Below, in pieces: positions 16,107-24,989 of a stretch of 64,000 nucleotides of DNA. This DNA is from Streptomyces abyssomicinicus (GTDB lineage: Bacteria > Actinomycetota > Actinomycetes > Streptomycetales > Streptomycetaceae): contig NZ_BBZI01000010.1 of assembly GCF_008974245.1 (NCBI RefSeq), forward strand, positions 310,001 to 374,000, read 5' to 3'. How positions within the stretch are numbered: position 1 is the stretch's first letter; each line of letters begins with the position of its first letter. The notes under the pieces are model-generated. The model made no database searches. It saw only the letters and a list, made by a program, of their open reading frames with translations, and was not told where the DNA came from. A program made the position numbers and the translations under genes.

Positions 16107-16493
16107 TCAGCGGTCCTCGGGGTCGAGCCACCACAGTCCGAGTACCACCAGGAACGACAGCACCAGGAAGGCGGCGCACCACCAGGCGGTCGCCACCTGC
16201 CCGGACATCCAGGTGTCGACCACCACCGTCAGCGCCCACAGCTGACCGGCCAGCACGGTGAAGGCGAGCACCAGACGCGCCGACAGCTTCGACGCCCGCT
16301 CCGGCTCCTGCTCGGTGCCCGCACCCGGCCCGGGCCCGGTGTGCCGGATCCGCCCGTCGCCGTACCCACTGGTCGGCCGGATCTGCGGGTACCGTTCGTC
16401 CACCGGGCGGTTCAGCCACGGCCGGGAGCTGCCCGGCCGGTACCCCGCCCGGCCGAAACCGATCGACCGGCGCCTGGAAGCGTCCTCGCTCAC
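16107..16493 (-). CDS. Small two-helix membrane protein of the molybdoenzyme operon
   Basis: 128 residues. GTG start overlaps the Rieske stop by GTGA; GGAAGGTGGGG is upstream. About 70 soluble, Arg/Pro-rich residues precede two membrane helices (LVLAFTVLAGQLWALTVVVD and WWCAAFLVLSFLVVLGLWWL), ending DPEDR. Not assigned to a family. Its position as last gene of the operon suggests an accessory anchor. Confidence 0.75.
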   Translation of the reverse strand: MSEDASRRRSIGFGRAGYRPGSSRPWLNRPVDERYPQIRPTSGYGDGRIRHTGPGPGAGTEQEPERASKLSARLVLAFTVLAGQLWALTVVVDTWMSGQVATAWWCAAFLVLSFLVVLGLWWLDPEDR

Positions 16494-17176
16494 CCGTCCC
16501 CACCTTCCTCCGGGCACCCCAACTGCCTCCGCAGATCGGGCTGCTGGAACTGCCGGCACAGCGCGTCGGTCACGTTCTCGCCCGACCGGGCCGTCGCGAA
16601 CGCCCACACGCTGCCGTCCTCCTCCTCGGTCAGGTAGACCTTGGGGAGCGGCCGGGGCGGCGGCCCAGCCGTCACCTCGCCGGTACGGACGTCGAACACG
16701 CCCTCGTGACACGGGCAGTACAGCTCGCCCTCGTCGCCCCGGTCGGCCCGCCACATCACGCCGCAGGCGAGATGGGTGCACACCGCCGAGTAGCCCACCA
16801 GCGTGCCGTCGCCCAGCCGGACCGCCACCGCCCGGTCCTCGTCCTCCGGGTAGCGGAACGCCACCGACCGCCCGGGCTCGAGCCGGTCCGCGATGCGCAC
16901 CCGGGGAGGCTGCGCGTTCCCGCTGTCCCCGTGCCGGTGCAGCACCCCCGCCGCCACCGCCACCCCGCCGGCCGCCAGACCGCCCGAGACCGTCGCCACC
17001 AGGCGCAGGCAGTCCCGACGGGTGGTCAGCGAGTGCGCCGTGATCCTGTCCCGCATCGACTCCTGCGCCGCGTCGTGCTCCCGCTCCGCGTACGCCCGCG
17101 AACCGGCGTCCGCGCCGGGGCTCCCGCCGGAGCCCCCGCCCGGCTCGGGGCCGGGCTCCCGCTGGGTCACGCTCAT
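16490..17176 (-). CDS. Rieske [2Fe-2S] protein with twin-arginine signal
   Basis: 228 residues, ATG at 17176 overlapping the ferredoxin-subunit stop (ATGA). A TAT-like segment TTRRDCLRLVATVSGGLAAGG lies at residues 51-71 after a hydrophilic start. The Rieske ligands are CTHLAC (C133, H135) and CPCHEG (C154, H157), with the disulfide partners C138 and C156. It should transfer electrons at the outer membrane face, linking quinol or the b-type anchor with the molybdoenzyme complex. Placed within a tightly overlapping operon. Confidence 0.92.
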   Translation of the reverse strand: MSVTQREPGPEPGGGSGGSPGADAGSRAYAEREHDAAQESMRDRITAHSLTTRRDCLRLVATVSGGLAAGGVAVAAGVLHRHGDSGNAQPPRVRIADRLEPGRSVAFRYPEDEDRAVAVRLGDGTLVGYSAVCTHLACGVMWRADRGDEGELYCPCHEGVFDVRTGEVTAGPPPRPLPKVYLTEEEDGSVWAFATARSGENVTDALCRQFQQPDLRRQLGCPEEGGDG

Positions 17177-17772
17177 CGCACGTCCACCCCGTTCACCTCG
17201 ACCACCGGAAGCCCGCCGGGCACCGGCCAGCGGGCCCGCTCGGCGGGAACCACCATGGCGACCCCGGTGCGCACGGTGCTCCGCCCGAAGGTGAACTCGT
17301 CCACCACCTGCACGCCCGGCCGCTCCTCCCGCAGTTCCTCCACCGTCCCGTAGAACAGGGCGCCCGTCGGGCAGACCGTCGCGCACATCGGCGCCAGACC
17401 GTACGAGGTGCGGTCGTAGCAGAGGTTGCACTTGAACTGCAGCTTCGCCGTCACATCGATCTTGGGCACGCCGAACGGGCAGGCGTTGACACAGTTCGCG
17501 CAGCCGATGCACCGGGTGGTGTCGGCCTCCTGGACCACACCGTCGGCCGTCACCAGGATCGCGTCGGCCGGACAGACCTCCGCGCACGGCGCCACCGGGT
17601 CCTCGCAGTGCATGCAGACCGTGGGCAGCGCGGCCACCGACTGCCCCTCCTGCGGGTAGTCCAGATGGATCAGGGACTTGCCGCGGTGCGAGTCGCACTC
17701 GCGGCAGGCCGAGACGCAGGCCTGACAGCCGATGCAGCGCCCCGGATCGATGAAGATGGTGCGGCCCATCAT
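17173..17772 (-). CDS. 4Fe-4S dicluster electron-transfer subunit (FdhB/DmsB-like)
   Basis: 199 residues. Two adjacent ATGs (17772, 17769) follow GAGGAG at 12 bases. Four Cys clusters: CIGCQACVSAC (11-21), CMHCEDPVAPC-x3-CP, CIGCANCVNACP and CNLC/CATVCP, enough for four [4Fe-4S] clusters. This is the beta subunit type that passes electrons between a membrane cytochrome and a Mo catalytic subunit. It is separated from the catalytic subunit gene by 8 bases. Confidence 0.93.
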   Translation of the reverse strand: MMGRTIFIDPGRCIGCQACVSACRECDSHRGKSLIHLDYPQEGQSVAALPTVCMHCEDPVAPCAEVCPADAILVTADGVVQEADTTRCIGCANCVNACPFGVPKIDVTAKLQFKCNLCYDRTSYGLAPMCATVCPTGALFYGTVEELREERPGVQVVDEFTFGRSTVRTGVAMVVPAERARWPVPGGLPVVEVNGVDVR

Positions 17773-17780
17773 GACGGACG

Positions 17781-20081
17781 TCAGCTCCTCTCTGCGGTTC
17801 CGCGACCCTGAGACGCGGACGGCGGCAACGGGTCGGACAGTGCGGCCTGGACCTCCTCGTAGTGGGCCCGGCCGGGCGGGACCGGCGGAGCCGGCACCTC
17901 GTCGACGTGCTCCGCGAGCTCCAGCCTGGCCGCGGCCACCTTGTACTCGGGGATCCGCGACCGGGGATCGAGCGCGTCCACGGTGAGCACGTTGGCCGCC
18001 GTGGGCGCGGGCCAGTGGTAGGGAACGAACACCGTGTCCGGCCGGATCGCCTCGGTCACCAGCGCCGGGAGGACCACGCTGCCGCGCCGGGTCACCACCC
18101 GCACCGGATCGCCGTTGCGGAAGCCCTGAGAGGGATGGATCTCCACCCACGGCCGCGGTGTCTGCTCCACCAGGCCGCCCAGCCGGCGTGTCTGGGTGCC
18201 CGACAGGAAGTGCGCCACCGTGCGGCCGGTTGTCAGCGTCAGCGGGTAGTCGGCGGTGTAGACATCGGCGGGGGGATGCCACTCCACGGTCTGGAGGTGC
18301 ATCTTGCCGTCGGGGTGGTAGGTGCGCAGGTCCTCGAAGAGCCGGGGCGTGCCGGGATGGTCGGTCGACGGGCACGGCCAGCAGATGCCGCCGGTCTCCT
18401 CCAGCCGCTCGTAGGTGATGCCCGAGTAGTCGACCAGCGCCCCCGCCGTCGCCACCCGCAGCTCCTCGAAGACGTCCCGCGACCCGCCGAAGGCGAACTT
18501 GTCCCCGGCGCCCAGCCGCCGTGCCAGCTCGCACAGCACCCAGGTGTCGGTGCGCACCCCCGGCGGCGGGTCCTGCGCCTTGTTGTGCTTGACGACCCGG
18601 GCCTCGGCGTTCGCCGTCACCCCCTCGTCCTCGGCCCAGACGGTCACCGGCAGCACCACATGGGCGTTGGCGGCCGTCTCGGAGAGGAAGAAGTCCAGCT
18701 GGACGTGGAACTCCAGCCGGTTGTAACCGTCCTTGACCGCACGGTGGTTGGGGAGCGAGACGAGCGGGTTGTTGCACACGCCCAGCAGCCCGCGGATCTC
18801 CCCGCGCTGCATCTGCCAGACCATCTCCATCATCGACGTGCCCACACCCGGCAGTTCGGCCTCGTCGATGCCCCAGATCTCGCAGATCTGCCGGCGGTGC
18901 TCCGGGTTCTTCAGGTCCCGGCCGCCCGGCAGCATGTCGGACTTCTGGCCGTGCTCCCGGCCGCCCTGGCCGTTGCCCTGCCCGGTCAGCGTGCCGTATC
19001 CGGCGCCCGGCCGGCCCACGTTGCCGGTGGCCACGATCAGGTTGACCACGCTCAGGCAGTTCTCCACGCCCTGCGTCTGGTGCTCGATGCCCCGGGCGTG
19101 GCAGGCCATAGCGTTCCCGGCGCCGGCGAACATGCGCGCCACCTCGTACACCTGGGACTCGGGGATCCCGCAGATCTCCGCCGCCCGCGACGGCGGGTAC
19201 TCGCGCACGCACCGCACCACGTCGTCCCAGCCGGTGGCGTGCGCGGCGACGAACTCCTCGTCGACCAGCCCCTCCTCGATCACCACGTGGAGCACCGCGT
19301 TGAAGAACGCGGAATCGGTGCCCGGACGCAGCGCCACGTGGATGTCCGCCGTCCGGGCGATGGCCGTCTCCCGCGGATCCACGATGATCAGCTTCGCCCC
19401 GCGGTCCCGTCCGCCCCACACGTACTGGGTCAGGACCGGGAAGCACTCGCCGATGTTGCCGCCCGCCACCAGCAGGCAGTCCGTCACCAGCATGTCCGAG
19501 AACGGGTTGCCGGCCCGGTCGACGCCGAAGACCGCCTTGTTGGCGGCGGCCGCCGACACCATGCAGAGCCGGCCGTTGTAGTCCAGGTGCCGGGTCCTCA
19601 GCGCCACCCGGGCGAACTTCCCGACCAGGTACGTCTTCTCCGTGAACAGACTCGCCCCGCCCAGCATCCCGAAGGCGTCCCGGCCGTGGCTCTCCTGGAT
19701 CCGCCGCATCTCGGCCGCGGTGAAGTCCAGGGCCTCGTCCCAGCTCACCTCGCGGAACGGCTCGTCGCGGGAGCCGCGGATCAGCGGCGCGGTCAGCCGC
19801 TCCGGATGGTTGATCTGCTGGTAGGCGTTGACGCCCTTCGGGCACAGCCGCATCCGGTTGATGTCGTGGTTGCGGGGCTCCATGCCGAACACCTTGCCCG
19901 CCTCGTTGACGCGCAGGTACATGCCGCACTGCACCCCGCAGAAACAGCAGTGGGTGGGGACCAGCGTCTCGCCCCGCTGGTCCGCGTGCCAGCGGTCGGC
20001 GGGGATGCCGCCCGCGTCGCGGAACGACTGCGCCCCCGGCGGCGCCTGCGTGGGGTCGAGCGGAATGGTCGGCCGGTTCAC
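17781..20081 (-). CDS. Molybdopterin-dependent oxidoreductase, catalytic subunit (nitrate reductase or formate dehydrogenase-like)
   Basis: 766 residues, GTG start overlapping the anchor gene stop (GTGA). N-terminal [4Fe-4S] motif C-x2-C-x3-C in HCCFCGVQCG (about 45-54) with the last Cys in LCPKG. The MGD-binding core shows AGGNIGECFPVL, LIIVDPRET, ACHARGIEHQTQG and NGQGGREHGQKSDMLPG. The C-terminal domain (LTTGRTVAHFLSGTQTRR, VFVPYHWPA) is intact. No TAT signal, so it is cytoplasmic. NarK nearby argues for nitrate reduction; formate dehydrogenase remains possible. It is intact in contrast to the remnant at 12309-13174. Confidence 0.9.
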   Translation of the reverse strand: MNRPTIPLDPTQAPPGAQSFRDAGGIPADRWHADQRGETLVPTHCCFCGVQCGMYLRVNEAGKVFGMEPRNHDINRMRLCPKGVNAYQQINHPERLTAPLIRGSRDEPFREVSWDEALDFTAAEMRRIQESHGRDAFGMLGGASLFTEKTYLVGKFARVALRTRHLDYNGRLCMVSAAAANKAVFGVDRAGNPFSDMLVTDCLLVAGGNIGECFPVLTQYVWGGRDRGAKLIIVDPRETAIARTADIHVALRPGTDSAFFNAVLHVVIEEGLVDEEFVAAHATGWDDVVRCVREYPPSRAAEICGIPESQVYEVARMFAGAGNAMACHARGIEHQTQGVENCLSVVNLIVATGNVGRPGAGYGTLTGQGNGQGGREHGQKSDMLPGGRDLKNPEHRRQICEIWGIDEAELPGVGTSMMEMVWQMQRGEIRGLLGVCNNPLVSLPNHRAVKDGYNRLEFHVQLDFFLSETAANAHVVLPVTVWAEDEGVTANAEARVVKHNKAQDPPPGVRTDTWVLCELARRLGAGDKFAFGGSRDVFEELRVATAGALVDYSGITYERLEETGGICWPCPSTDHPGTPRLFEDLRTYHPDGKMHLQTVEWHPPADVYTADYPLTLTTGRTVAHFLSGTQTRRLGGLVEQTPRPWVEIHPSQGFRNGDPVRVVTRRGSVVLPALVTEAIRPDTVFVPYHWPAPTAANVLTVDALDPRSRIPEYKVAAARLELAEHVDEVPAPPVPPGRAHYEEVQAALSDPLPPSASQGRGTAERS

Positions 20082-21163
20082 TTGTAGCCCTTCTTGACGT
20101 TCTCGAGATAGGCGGACCCCCGCAGCACCCGCTTGCACCGGGGGCAGTACTCGGCCCACTCGTCGAAGTCGAGCCGCAGGTCGCGCATGGTGCCGCGGAG
20201 GTTCTCCACATAGGCGTCGGTGTCCACCGTGACGCCGCACCGGCGGCAGGCGAAGACCTTCTCGTCCTGCCGGGCCGTGTACTTGAACAACTGCATCCCC
20301 ACGGCCGCGGGGCGCTGGGCGATGTGGAAGAACTTGCCGAACGGCAGGTAGATCAGGGTGAACACCACCGAGATCATGTGCAGCACCATCAGGAACTCGT
20401 AGCCCTGGCCGTGCAGGAAGATCGCGGAGAAGGTGAGCAGCAGTCCCGTCACCGAGATCACCACCAGGGCGATCAGGGGGAGCAGGTCGTACGCGAACCG
20501 CTGTCCCGTCATCGCCCCCCGGTCGCGCATCCGCCGCCACAGGAAGTACGAGGCCCCCGCGATCACCAGGACGGCGGCGATGTCCAGGCCGTGGAAGAGC
20601 AGCCAGCCGAAGAAGCTCAGCGAGTCGAAGGTCAGCAGCTTCACGCCCCACATCCGCCACTCGTACTGCGGACCGGGGCCGGTGGGGGAGGTGAAGGTGA
20701 ACCAGCCCCAGGTCAGCGGGAAGGTGATCACCGCGGCCAGCAGGCAGCCCCAGAAGATCAGCTGGTGGGCGGCCCACCGGCCGTGCGAGCGCGCGCCCAG
20801 GAACTTCTGGAAGCCCAGATAGGTGGCGATCATGCGGGGCACCGCGGTGGGCGCGCGGCGGAAGTTCTCCGCCGAGAAGAAGGACCGCCAGCCCTGCTTG
20901 AACAGGCGGCGCGCGGCGGGTGCGGACACCCACACCGTGTACCGGTGGACCAGCCCGAAGACGAGGAAGACCGAGGCGGCCGCGTAGGGCAGCAGCGCCG
21001 AGTCGAAGTCGCGCAGCAGTCTGCTGCCGAACACGATGGCGAGGATCAGCACGACGGCGGCCACGGCGCCCGCCAGGGTCGCCCGGCCTGTCACCGAGAG
21101 GCGGTCGAGCCGTCGCGCGGGTCCGGGCTCGACGGGCGGAGTGTGGGGGTTGGACTCGCTCAC
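20078..21163 (-). CDS. Membrane anchor subunit with C-terminal zinc-ribbon-like cysteines
   Basis: 361 residues. About six membrane helices, with His residues in the helices (LLFHGLDIAAVLVIAG, FLMVLHMISVVFTLIYLPFGKFFHIAQ) suited to bind b-type haem, as in NarI/FdhC-like anchors. The C-terminal soluble tail has CRRCG and CPRCKR, a possible metal or FeS site. First gene of the molybdoenzyme operon. The GTG start has no ribosome site, but TAGTGT (21170-21175) lies six bases upstream, as expected of a -10 box feeding a leaderless mRNA. Confidence 0.82.
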   Translation of the reverse strand: MSESNPHTPPVEPGPARRLDRLSVTGRATLAGAVAAVVLILAIVFGSRLLRDFDSALLPYAAASVFLVFGLVHRYTVWVSAPAARRLFKQGWRSFFSAENFRRAPTAVPRMIATYLGFQKFLGARSHGRWAAHQLIFWGCLLAAVITFPLTWGWFTFTSPTGPGPQYEWRMWGVKLLTFDSLSFFGWLLFHGLDIAAVLVIAGASYFLWRRMRDRGAMTGQRFAYDLLPLIALVVISVTGLLLTFSAIFLHGQGYEFLMVLHMISVVFTLIYLPFGKFFHIAQRPAAVGMQLFKYTARQDEKVFACRRCGVTVDTDAYVENLRGTMRDLRLDFDEWAEYCPRCKRVLRGSAYLENVKKGYK

Positions 21164-21294
21164 ACGGGCACACTAGGAGAGAGCGGGTCACAACTGCCCC
21201 TTTTGTTCCCTCGGGCGGGCATGTCTCACTCCACCGGTCCCCCGGCCGGCGTCCCATTGCCGGCCCCCACGACAGAACAGGCAGCCGAACCCAC

Positions 21295-21828
21295 GTGACC
21301 ACCGACAGCCGGCACCAGAACAACCGGACGGACCGCACGGACCGGATGGATCTCCGGTACACCCCGACCGCACGCGACTTCCGCGAGGCGCACCGCGCCC
21401 ACGCCCGCTCCACCCGGGCGGGCCGCCGCCGGCTCGCCGTCACCCTCGTGCTGACCGTCGCGGTGATGGCGGTGGGCATCCGCGGCGGTTCGGTCACCGT
21501 GCTGTCCCTGCTGATGGGCGCCGCCTACCTGTTCTTCGCCCTGGTCTTCCTGCCCCGTGCGCAGGCCGGCCGGGCCGCCGCCAGGGCCGCGGAGGGCGGG
21601 GGACAGCGGGTCCGCATCGACGAGGCCGGTGTGCGCGTCACCGCGGGCGGCGAGCAGCGCCGGTTCGCGTGGCCGGAGATCGCCCGCCATCTCGAGACGC
21701 CCCGGCTGTTCCTCCTGATCGGCGCGGACCGGGACCAGCCGTGCCTGGCGGTGCTGCCCAAGGAGGGCTCGGGGGACCGGCTGCGGGCCCTGCTGGAGAC
21801 CCGGGCGAACCCCACCCGGCCGAACTGA
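21295..21828 (+). CDS. YcxB-like membrane protein
   Basis: 177 residues from the GTG at 21295; an internal ATG at 21346 is also possible. Two hydrophobic segments (LAVTLVLTVAVMAVGI, VLSLLMGAAYLFFALVFL) are followed by a cytoplasmic YcxB-type C-terminal domain (RIDEAGVRVTAGGEQRRFAWPEIARHLETPRLFLLI...AVLPKE). The function of the family is unknown. Divergent from the molybdoenzyme operon. Confidence 0.75.
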   Translation: MTTDSRHQNNRTDRTDRMDLRYTPTARDFREAHRAHARSTRAGRRRLAVTLVLTVAVMAVGIRGGSVTVLSLLMGAAYLFFALVFLPRAQAGRAAARAAEGGGQRVRIDEAGVRVTAGGEQRRFAWPEIARHLETPRLFLLIGADRDQPCLAVLPKEGSGDRLRALLETRANPTRPN

Positions 21829-21873
21829 CCGGAACTCCGGCGGTGGTCGCTAGGCCCGTGTGAGGCTTCGGGC

Positions 21874-22674
21874 ATGGACGCAATCGATCAGGCCCCGGAC
21901 GGCGGCATACCCGACGCCGGCAAGCCGCACTCCGCACGCGTATGGAACTACCTGCTCGGCGGAGAGGACAACACCCCCGCCGACCGGGCCGCCGGCCGGG
22001 CCGTCCTCGAGCACTTCCCCGACTTCGCGGCCGTGGCCCGGCACCAGCGCCTCTTCCTGCGCCGCGCCGTACGGTTCCTCGCCGAGGAGGCCGGCCTCCG
22101 CCAGTTCCTCGACATCGGCACCGGGCTGCCCACCGCCGACAACACCCACCAGGTCGCCCAGCGCGTCGCCCCCGACAGCCGGATCGTCTACGTCGACCAC
22201 GACCCGCTGGTCCTGCTGCACGCCGAAAGGCTCCTCACCTCGACGCCCGAGGGGAGCTGCGCCTATCTCGACGCGGACGTCCGCGACCCCGAGGACATCC
22301 TCGCCCGGGCCGCCGAGACCCTGGACCTCACCCGCCCGGTGGGCCTGATGCTCTTCGGTGTCATGGGGCAGATCCCCGACGAGGACGACCCCTGGTCGCT
22401 CGTCCGCACCCTGGCCGGGGCGCTGCCCGCGGGCAGCCACCTCGCCCTCACCGACGGCACCGACACCGGCGACGCCCTCAACGAGGCCGTCGCCGCCTAC
22501 AACGGCCGGTCCGTCCACACCTACCACCTGCGGTCCCCGGAACGGATCGCCGCCTTCTTCGACGGGTTCGACCTCGTCCCCCCGGGCCTGGTCCGCTCCG
22601 CCGAATGGCGCCCCGACGACGCGGTGCCGGCGGCGCCCGCCCACGCCCTCGCCGCGGTGGCACGGCTGCGGTGA
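21874..22674 (+). CDS. SAM-dependent methyltransferase, DUF574 type
   Basis: 266 residues, ATG at 21874. Diagnostic N-terminus HSARVWNYLLGGEDNTPADR, then FLDIGTGLPTADNTH (SAM-binding motif I), VYVDHDPLVLLHAERLL (motif II) and LMLFGVMGQIPDEDDPWSLV. This family is greatly expanded in Streptomyces and its substrates are unknown. The stop overlaps the downstream GNAT start (GTGA). Confidence 0.93.
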   Translation: MDAIDQAPDGGIPDAGKPHSARVWNYLLGGEDNTPADRAAGRAVLEHFPDFAAVARHQRLFLRRAVRFLAEEAGLRQFLDIGTGLPTADNTHQVAQRVAPDSRIVYVDHDPLVLLHAERLLTSTPEGSCAYLDADVRDPEDILARAAETLDLTRPVGLMLFGVMGQIPDEDDPWSLVRTLAGALPAGSHLALTDGTDTGDALNEAVAAYNGRSVHTYHLRSPERIAAFFDGFDLVPPGLVRSAEWRPDDAVPAAPAHALAAVARLR

Positions 22675-24023
22675 CCCACGCCCGACCGTTTCCGGACACC
22701 GCTTCCGGACTCGTCCTGCGGCCCTGGCGGACCACGGACGCCGCAGCCCTGGCAGCGGCGCACCGGGACGACGCCATGCGCCGGTGGCTGACCGAGCCGC
22801 TCGACGACGAGGCCGGGGCGCGCCGGTGGATCGGAGAACAGCGGACGGCGGCCCGGCGCGGTGAGCGCTTCTCCTTCGCCGTCCTGGAGGAGACGGGCCT
22901 GCTCGCCGGACAGGTGGTCCTGCGGCTGCCGCGGCCGGGCGCGTCCGTCGCCGAGGTCGGCTACTGGACGGCCGCCCCCGCGCGCGGGCGCCAGATCGCC
23001 CCCCGGGCCCTGGAGGCCCTCACCGGCTGGGCGTTCACCGCCTTCGCCGGCCTGACCGCCCTGGAACTCACTCATCAGGAGTCCAACCAGGCCTCCTGCC
23101 GGGTCGCCGAGCGATGCCGTTACCCTCTCGACCGCGTCCTGGCGCCGTGGCCCCCGCGGTACCCCGGGCCCGGCCACGTCCACGTCCGCCACCGCGACGG
23201 CCGACCCGCGCGGCCCGTGCCGCGCAGCCCCCGCCATCAGGAAGGGATCCCCGCCATGCCGTACTTCAAGACCTCCGACGACGTCGAGATCCACTACCAG
23301 CTCTGGGAGCAGGACTCCCCGCAGCCGCTGGTCCTCCTGCAGCACGGCTTCATCGCCGACGCCGACAGCAACTGGGTGGCTCCCGGCGTCGTCCGGCTCC
23401 TCACCGAGACCGGCCGCCGGGTGCTCGCCCTCGACGCCCGCGGACACGGCCGCAGCGGGAAGCCGCACGACCCCGCGCGCTACGGCGAGGCCCGCATGGC
23501 CGAGGACCTGCGGGAACTGATGGACCTCCTCGGCGAGGACGCCTACGACCTCGTCGGCTACTCCATGGGCGCCGTGGTCAGCCTGCTCACGGCCGCCCGG
23601 GACACCCGCATCCGCCGGCTCGCGGTCGGCGGCGTCGGAGCCGCCGTCGTCGAACTCGGGGGCGTCGACAGCCGCGTCATCGGCGGACCCGCCCTGGTGC
23701 ACGCCCTGACCGCCGACGACCCGTCCACCGTCACCGACCCCGCCGCGGCCGGCTTCCGCGCCTACGCCGACGCCGTCGGCGCCGACCGCCTCGCCCTCGC
23801 GGCCCACGCCCGGGTCGTCCACCAGGAGCCGATCCCGCTCGCGGAGATCACCGCGCCCACGCTGCTCCTCGCCGGGGAGGACGACCCGCTCGCCGCCCGG
23901 CCCGAGGTACTCGCCGGAGCACTCCCCGCGGCCACGCTGAGGACCGTGCCCGGGGACCATTCCAGCGCGGTAGCCGCCCCCGCCTTCGCGAGGGAGCTGG
24001 CCGGGTTCCTCGACGCCCGCTGA
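22671..24023 (+). CDS. GNAT acetyltransferase reading in frame into an alpha/beta hydrolase
   Basis: A frame of 450 codons from the GTG at 22671 (GTGA overlap with the methyltransferase). Residues 1-180 are a GNAT domain: SGLVLRPWRTTDAAALAAAH, EVGYWTAAPARGRQIAPRALEAL (acetyl-CoA loop) and ELTHQESNQASCRVAERC. No stop follows; the frame passes through about 20 Pro/Arg-rich residues into the hydrolase. Either the two are fused, or the GNAT stop was lost and the hydrolase is also made from its own start at 23256, which has AGGAAGGGA. The asparagine-rich end of typical RimJ-like proteins (HVRHRDGRP) is still readable. Confidence 0.55.
   Translation: MTHARPFPDTASGLVLRPWRTTDAAALAAAHRDDAMRRWLTEPLDDEAGARRWIGEQRTAARRGERFSFAVLEETGLLAGQVVLRLPRPGASVAEVGYWTAAPARGRQIAPRALEALTGWAFTAFAGLTALELTHQESNQASCRVAERCRYPLDRVLAPWPPRYPGPGHVHVRHRDGRPARPVPRSPRHQEGIPAMPYFKTSDDVEIHYQLWEQDSPQPLVLLQHGFIADADSNWVAPGVVRLLTETGRRVLALDARGHGRSGKPHDPARYGEARMAEDLRELMDLLGEDAYDLVGYSMGAVVSLLTAARDTRIRRLAVGGVGAAVVELGGVDSRVIGGPALVHALTADDPSTVTDPAAAGFRAYADAVGADRLALAAHARVVHQEPIPLAEITAPTLLLAGEDDPLAARPEVLAGALPAATLRTVPGDHSSAVAAPAFARELAGFLDAR
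23256..24023 (+). CDS. Alpha/beta fold hydrolase (internal start of the previous frame)
   Basis: 255 residues. ATG at 23256 with AGGAAGGGA eight to nine bases upstream, a typical start for this family (MPYFKTSDDVEIHYQLW). Oxyanion segment LLQHGFIADADSNW, nucleophile elbow GYSMGA (Ser), catalytic Asp in LLLAGEDDPLA and His in PGDHSSA. A serine hydrolase for esters, epoxides or lactones; the substrate is unknown. It shares its frame and stop with the GNAT gene upstream. Confidence 0.85.
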   Translation: MPYFKTSDDVEIHYQLWEQDSPQPLVLLQHGFIADADSNWVAPGVVRLLTETGRRVLALDARGHGRSGKPHDPARYGEARMAEDLRELMDLLGEDAYDLVGYSMGAVVSLLTAARDTRIRRLAVGGVGAAVVELGGVDSRVIGGPALVHALTADDPSTVTDPAAAGFRAYADAVGADRLALAAHARVVHQEPIPLAEITAPTLLLAGEDDPLAARPEVLAGALPAATLRTVPGDHSSAVAAPAFARELAGFLDAR

Positions 24024-24030
24024 CCCGCGG

Positions 24031-24064
24031 CGCGTGGCGCGGACCGGGCGGGGCGCGCCACGCG
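24031..24064. terminator. 11-bp perfect hairpin between convergent genes
   Basis: Arms 24031-24041 and 24054-24064 with a 12-base loop, eight bases after the hydrolase stop and 15 bases before the DUF1028 stop. No T-run. Probable shared terminator. Confidence 0.6.
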
Positions 24065-24078
24065 CGGAGCGGACCGCG

Positions 24079-24924
24079 TCACGCCGCCCCGGCGTCCCCC
24101 GCCGCCCGCAACTGCTCCAGGACCAGCGGGTCGATCGCCCCGGTCACCAGCCGCTCCTCGAGGTTGGCGATGCCGGCCCACTCGGCCAGCGCCACGTCGA
24201 GTTCCACCCCGCGGTGCCCCAGCGCGGCCAGCCGGCCGGCCACCTCCTCGGCCAGCCCGCCCGCCAAGGGCAGCAGGGTCCGCGGGTCGGGCCTGCCGAA
24301 GTACAGGTCGTGCAGGTCCAGCAGCCGGCCCAGCTCCACCGAGGGGTCGGGGTGGTCGTCCACCCGCAGGTCCACCAGCACGTCGCTGCCCCCGCCGTAT
24401 CCGCCGCCCGGCGACACCACCAGCAGCGCCGCGCTCTGCCGGCCCCGGCTGTCGCCGCCCGCGCGGTCGCCGGCCAGCAGCGCCGCGTGCAGCCGCCGGG
24501 CCAGCGGAAGGTCCCGGTCGCTCCCCAGCCAGGCCCCCTCCATCGCCCGCACCACCTCGGGTCCGGTCAGGATGTTGCCCTGGATCGCGTAGCCCGGCCC
24601 GGAGACACCACCCGCCCACGTCATGCAGGCGCGGCCGGTCCAGGTCGCCGAGCCGCCGTCCCGGTCGACGATCCCGGCCTGCCGGTCGTCGGGCCGCTCG
24701 TCGCCCGCGAGCAGCGCGTCCAGGGTCTGGCGGGCGGAGCGCCCCTCGCCCAACAGGCGTATGCCGTCCGCCCGGTAGGCGAGGTTGGCCAGGGCCTGGG
24801 TGGCCAGCGCGCCCACCCCGGCCCCGGCCGCCGGGACGGCCGCTCCCACGGCGAGGAACTTCGACGCGACGGCGACCCCGAAGCAGGTCCCGTCCGCACT
24901 GCGGGCGGCGATCGAGAAAGTCAT
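24079..24924 (-). CDS. DUF1028 family protein (Ntn-hydrolase-like)
   Basis: 281 residues, ATG at 24924. Begins MTFSIAARSADGTCFGVAVASK, with AVGAAVPAAGAGVGALATQA, the DUF1028 signature, then YAIQGNILTGPEVV and SAALLVVSPGGGYGGGSDVLVDLRVDDH. DUF1028 proteins have a proteasome/AGA-like fold and no fixed reaction. C-terminal half carries a LLDLHDLYFG segment typical of the longer subfamily. Divergent from the cobalamin operon. Confidence 0.92.
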   Translation of the reverse strand: MTFSIAARSADGTCFGVAVASKFLAVGAAVPAAGAGVGALATQALANLAYRADGIRLLGEGRSARQTLDALLAGDERPDDRQAGIVDRDGGSATWTGRACMTWAGGVSGPGYAIQGNILTGPEVVRAMEGAWLGSDRDLPLARRLHAALLAGDRAGGDSRGRQSAALLVVSPGGGYGGGSDVLVDLRVDDHPDPSVELGRLLDLHDLYFGRPDPRTLLPLAGGLAEEVAGRLAALGHRGVELDVALAEWAGIANLEERLVTGAIDPLVLEQLRAAGDAGAA

Positions 24925-24989
24925 GGCCGGACCCTAGCGCTCGCTCCGACGCCCCCGTCCGCGGCCCTCGCGCGGCAAGGTACCCTCGT

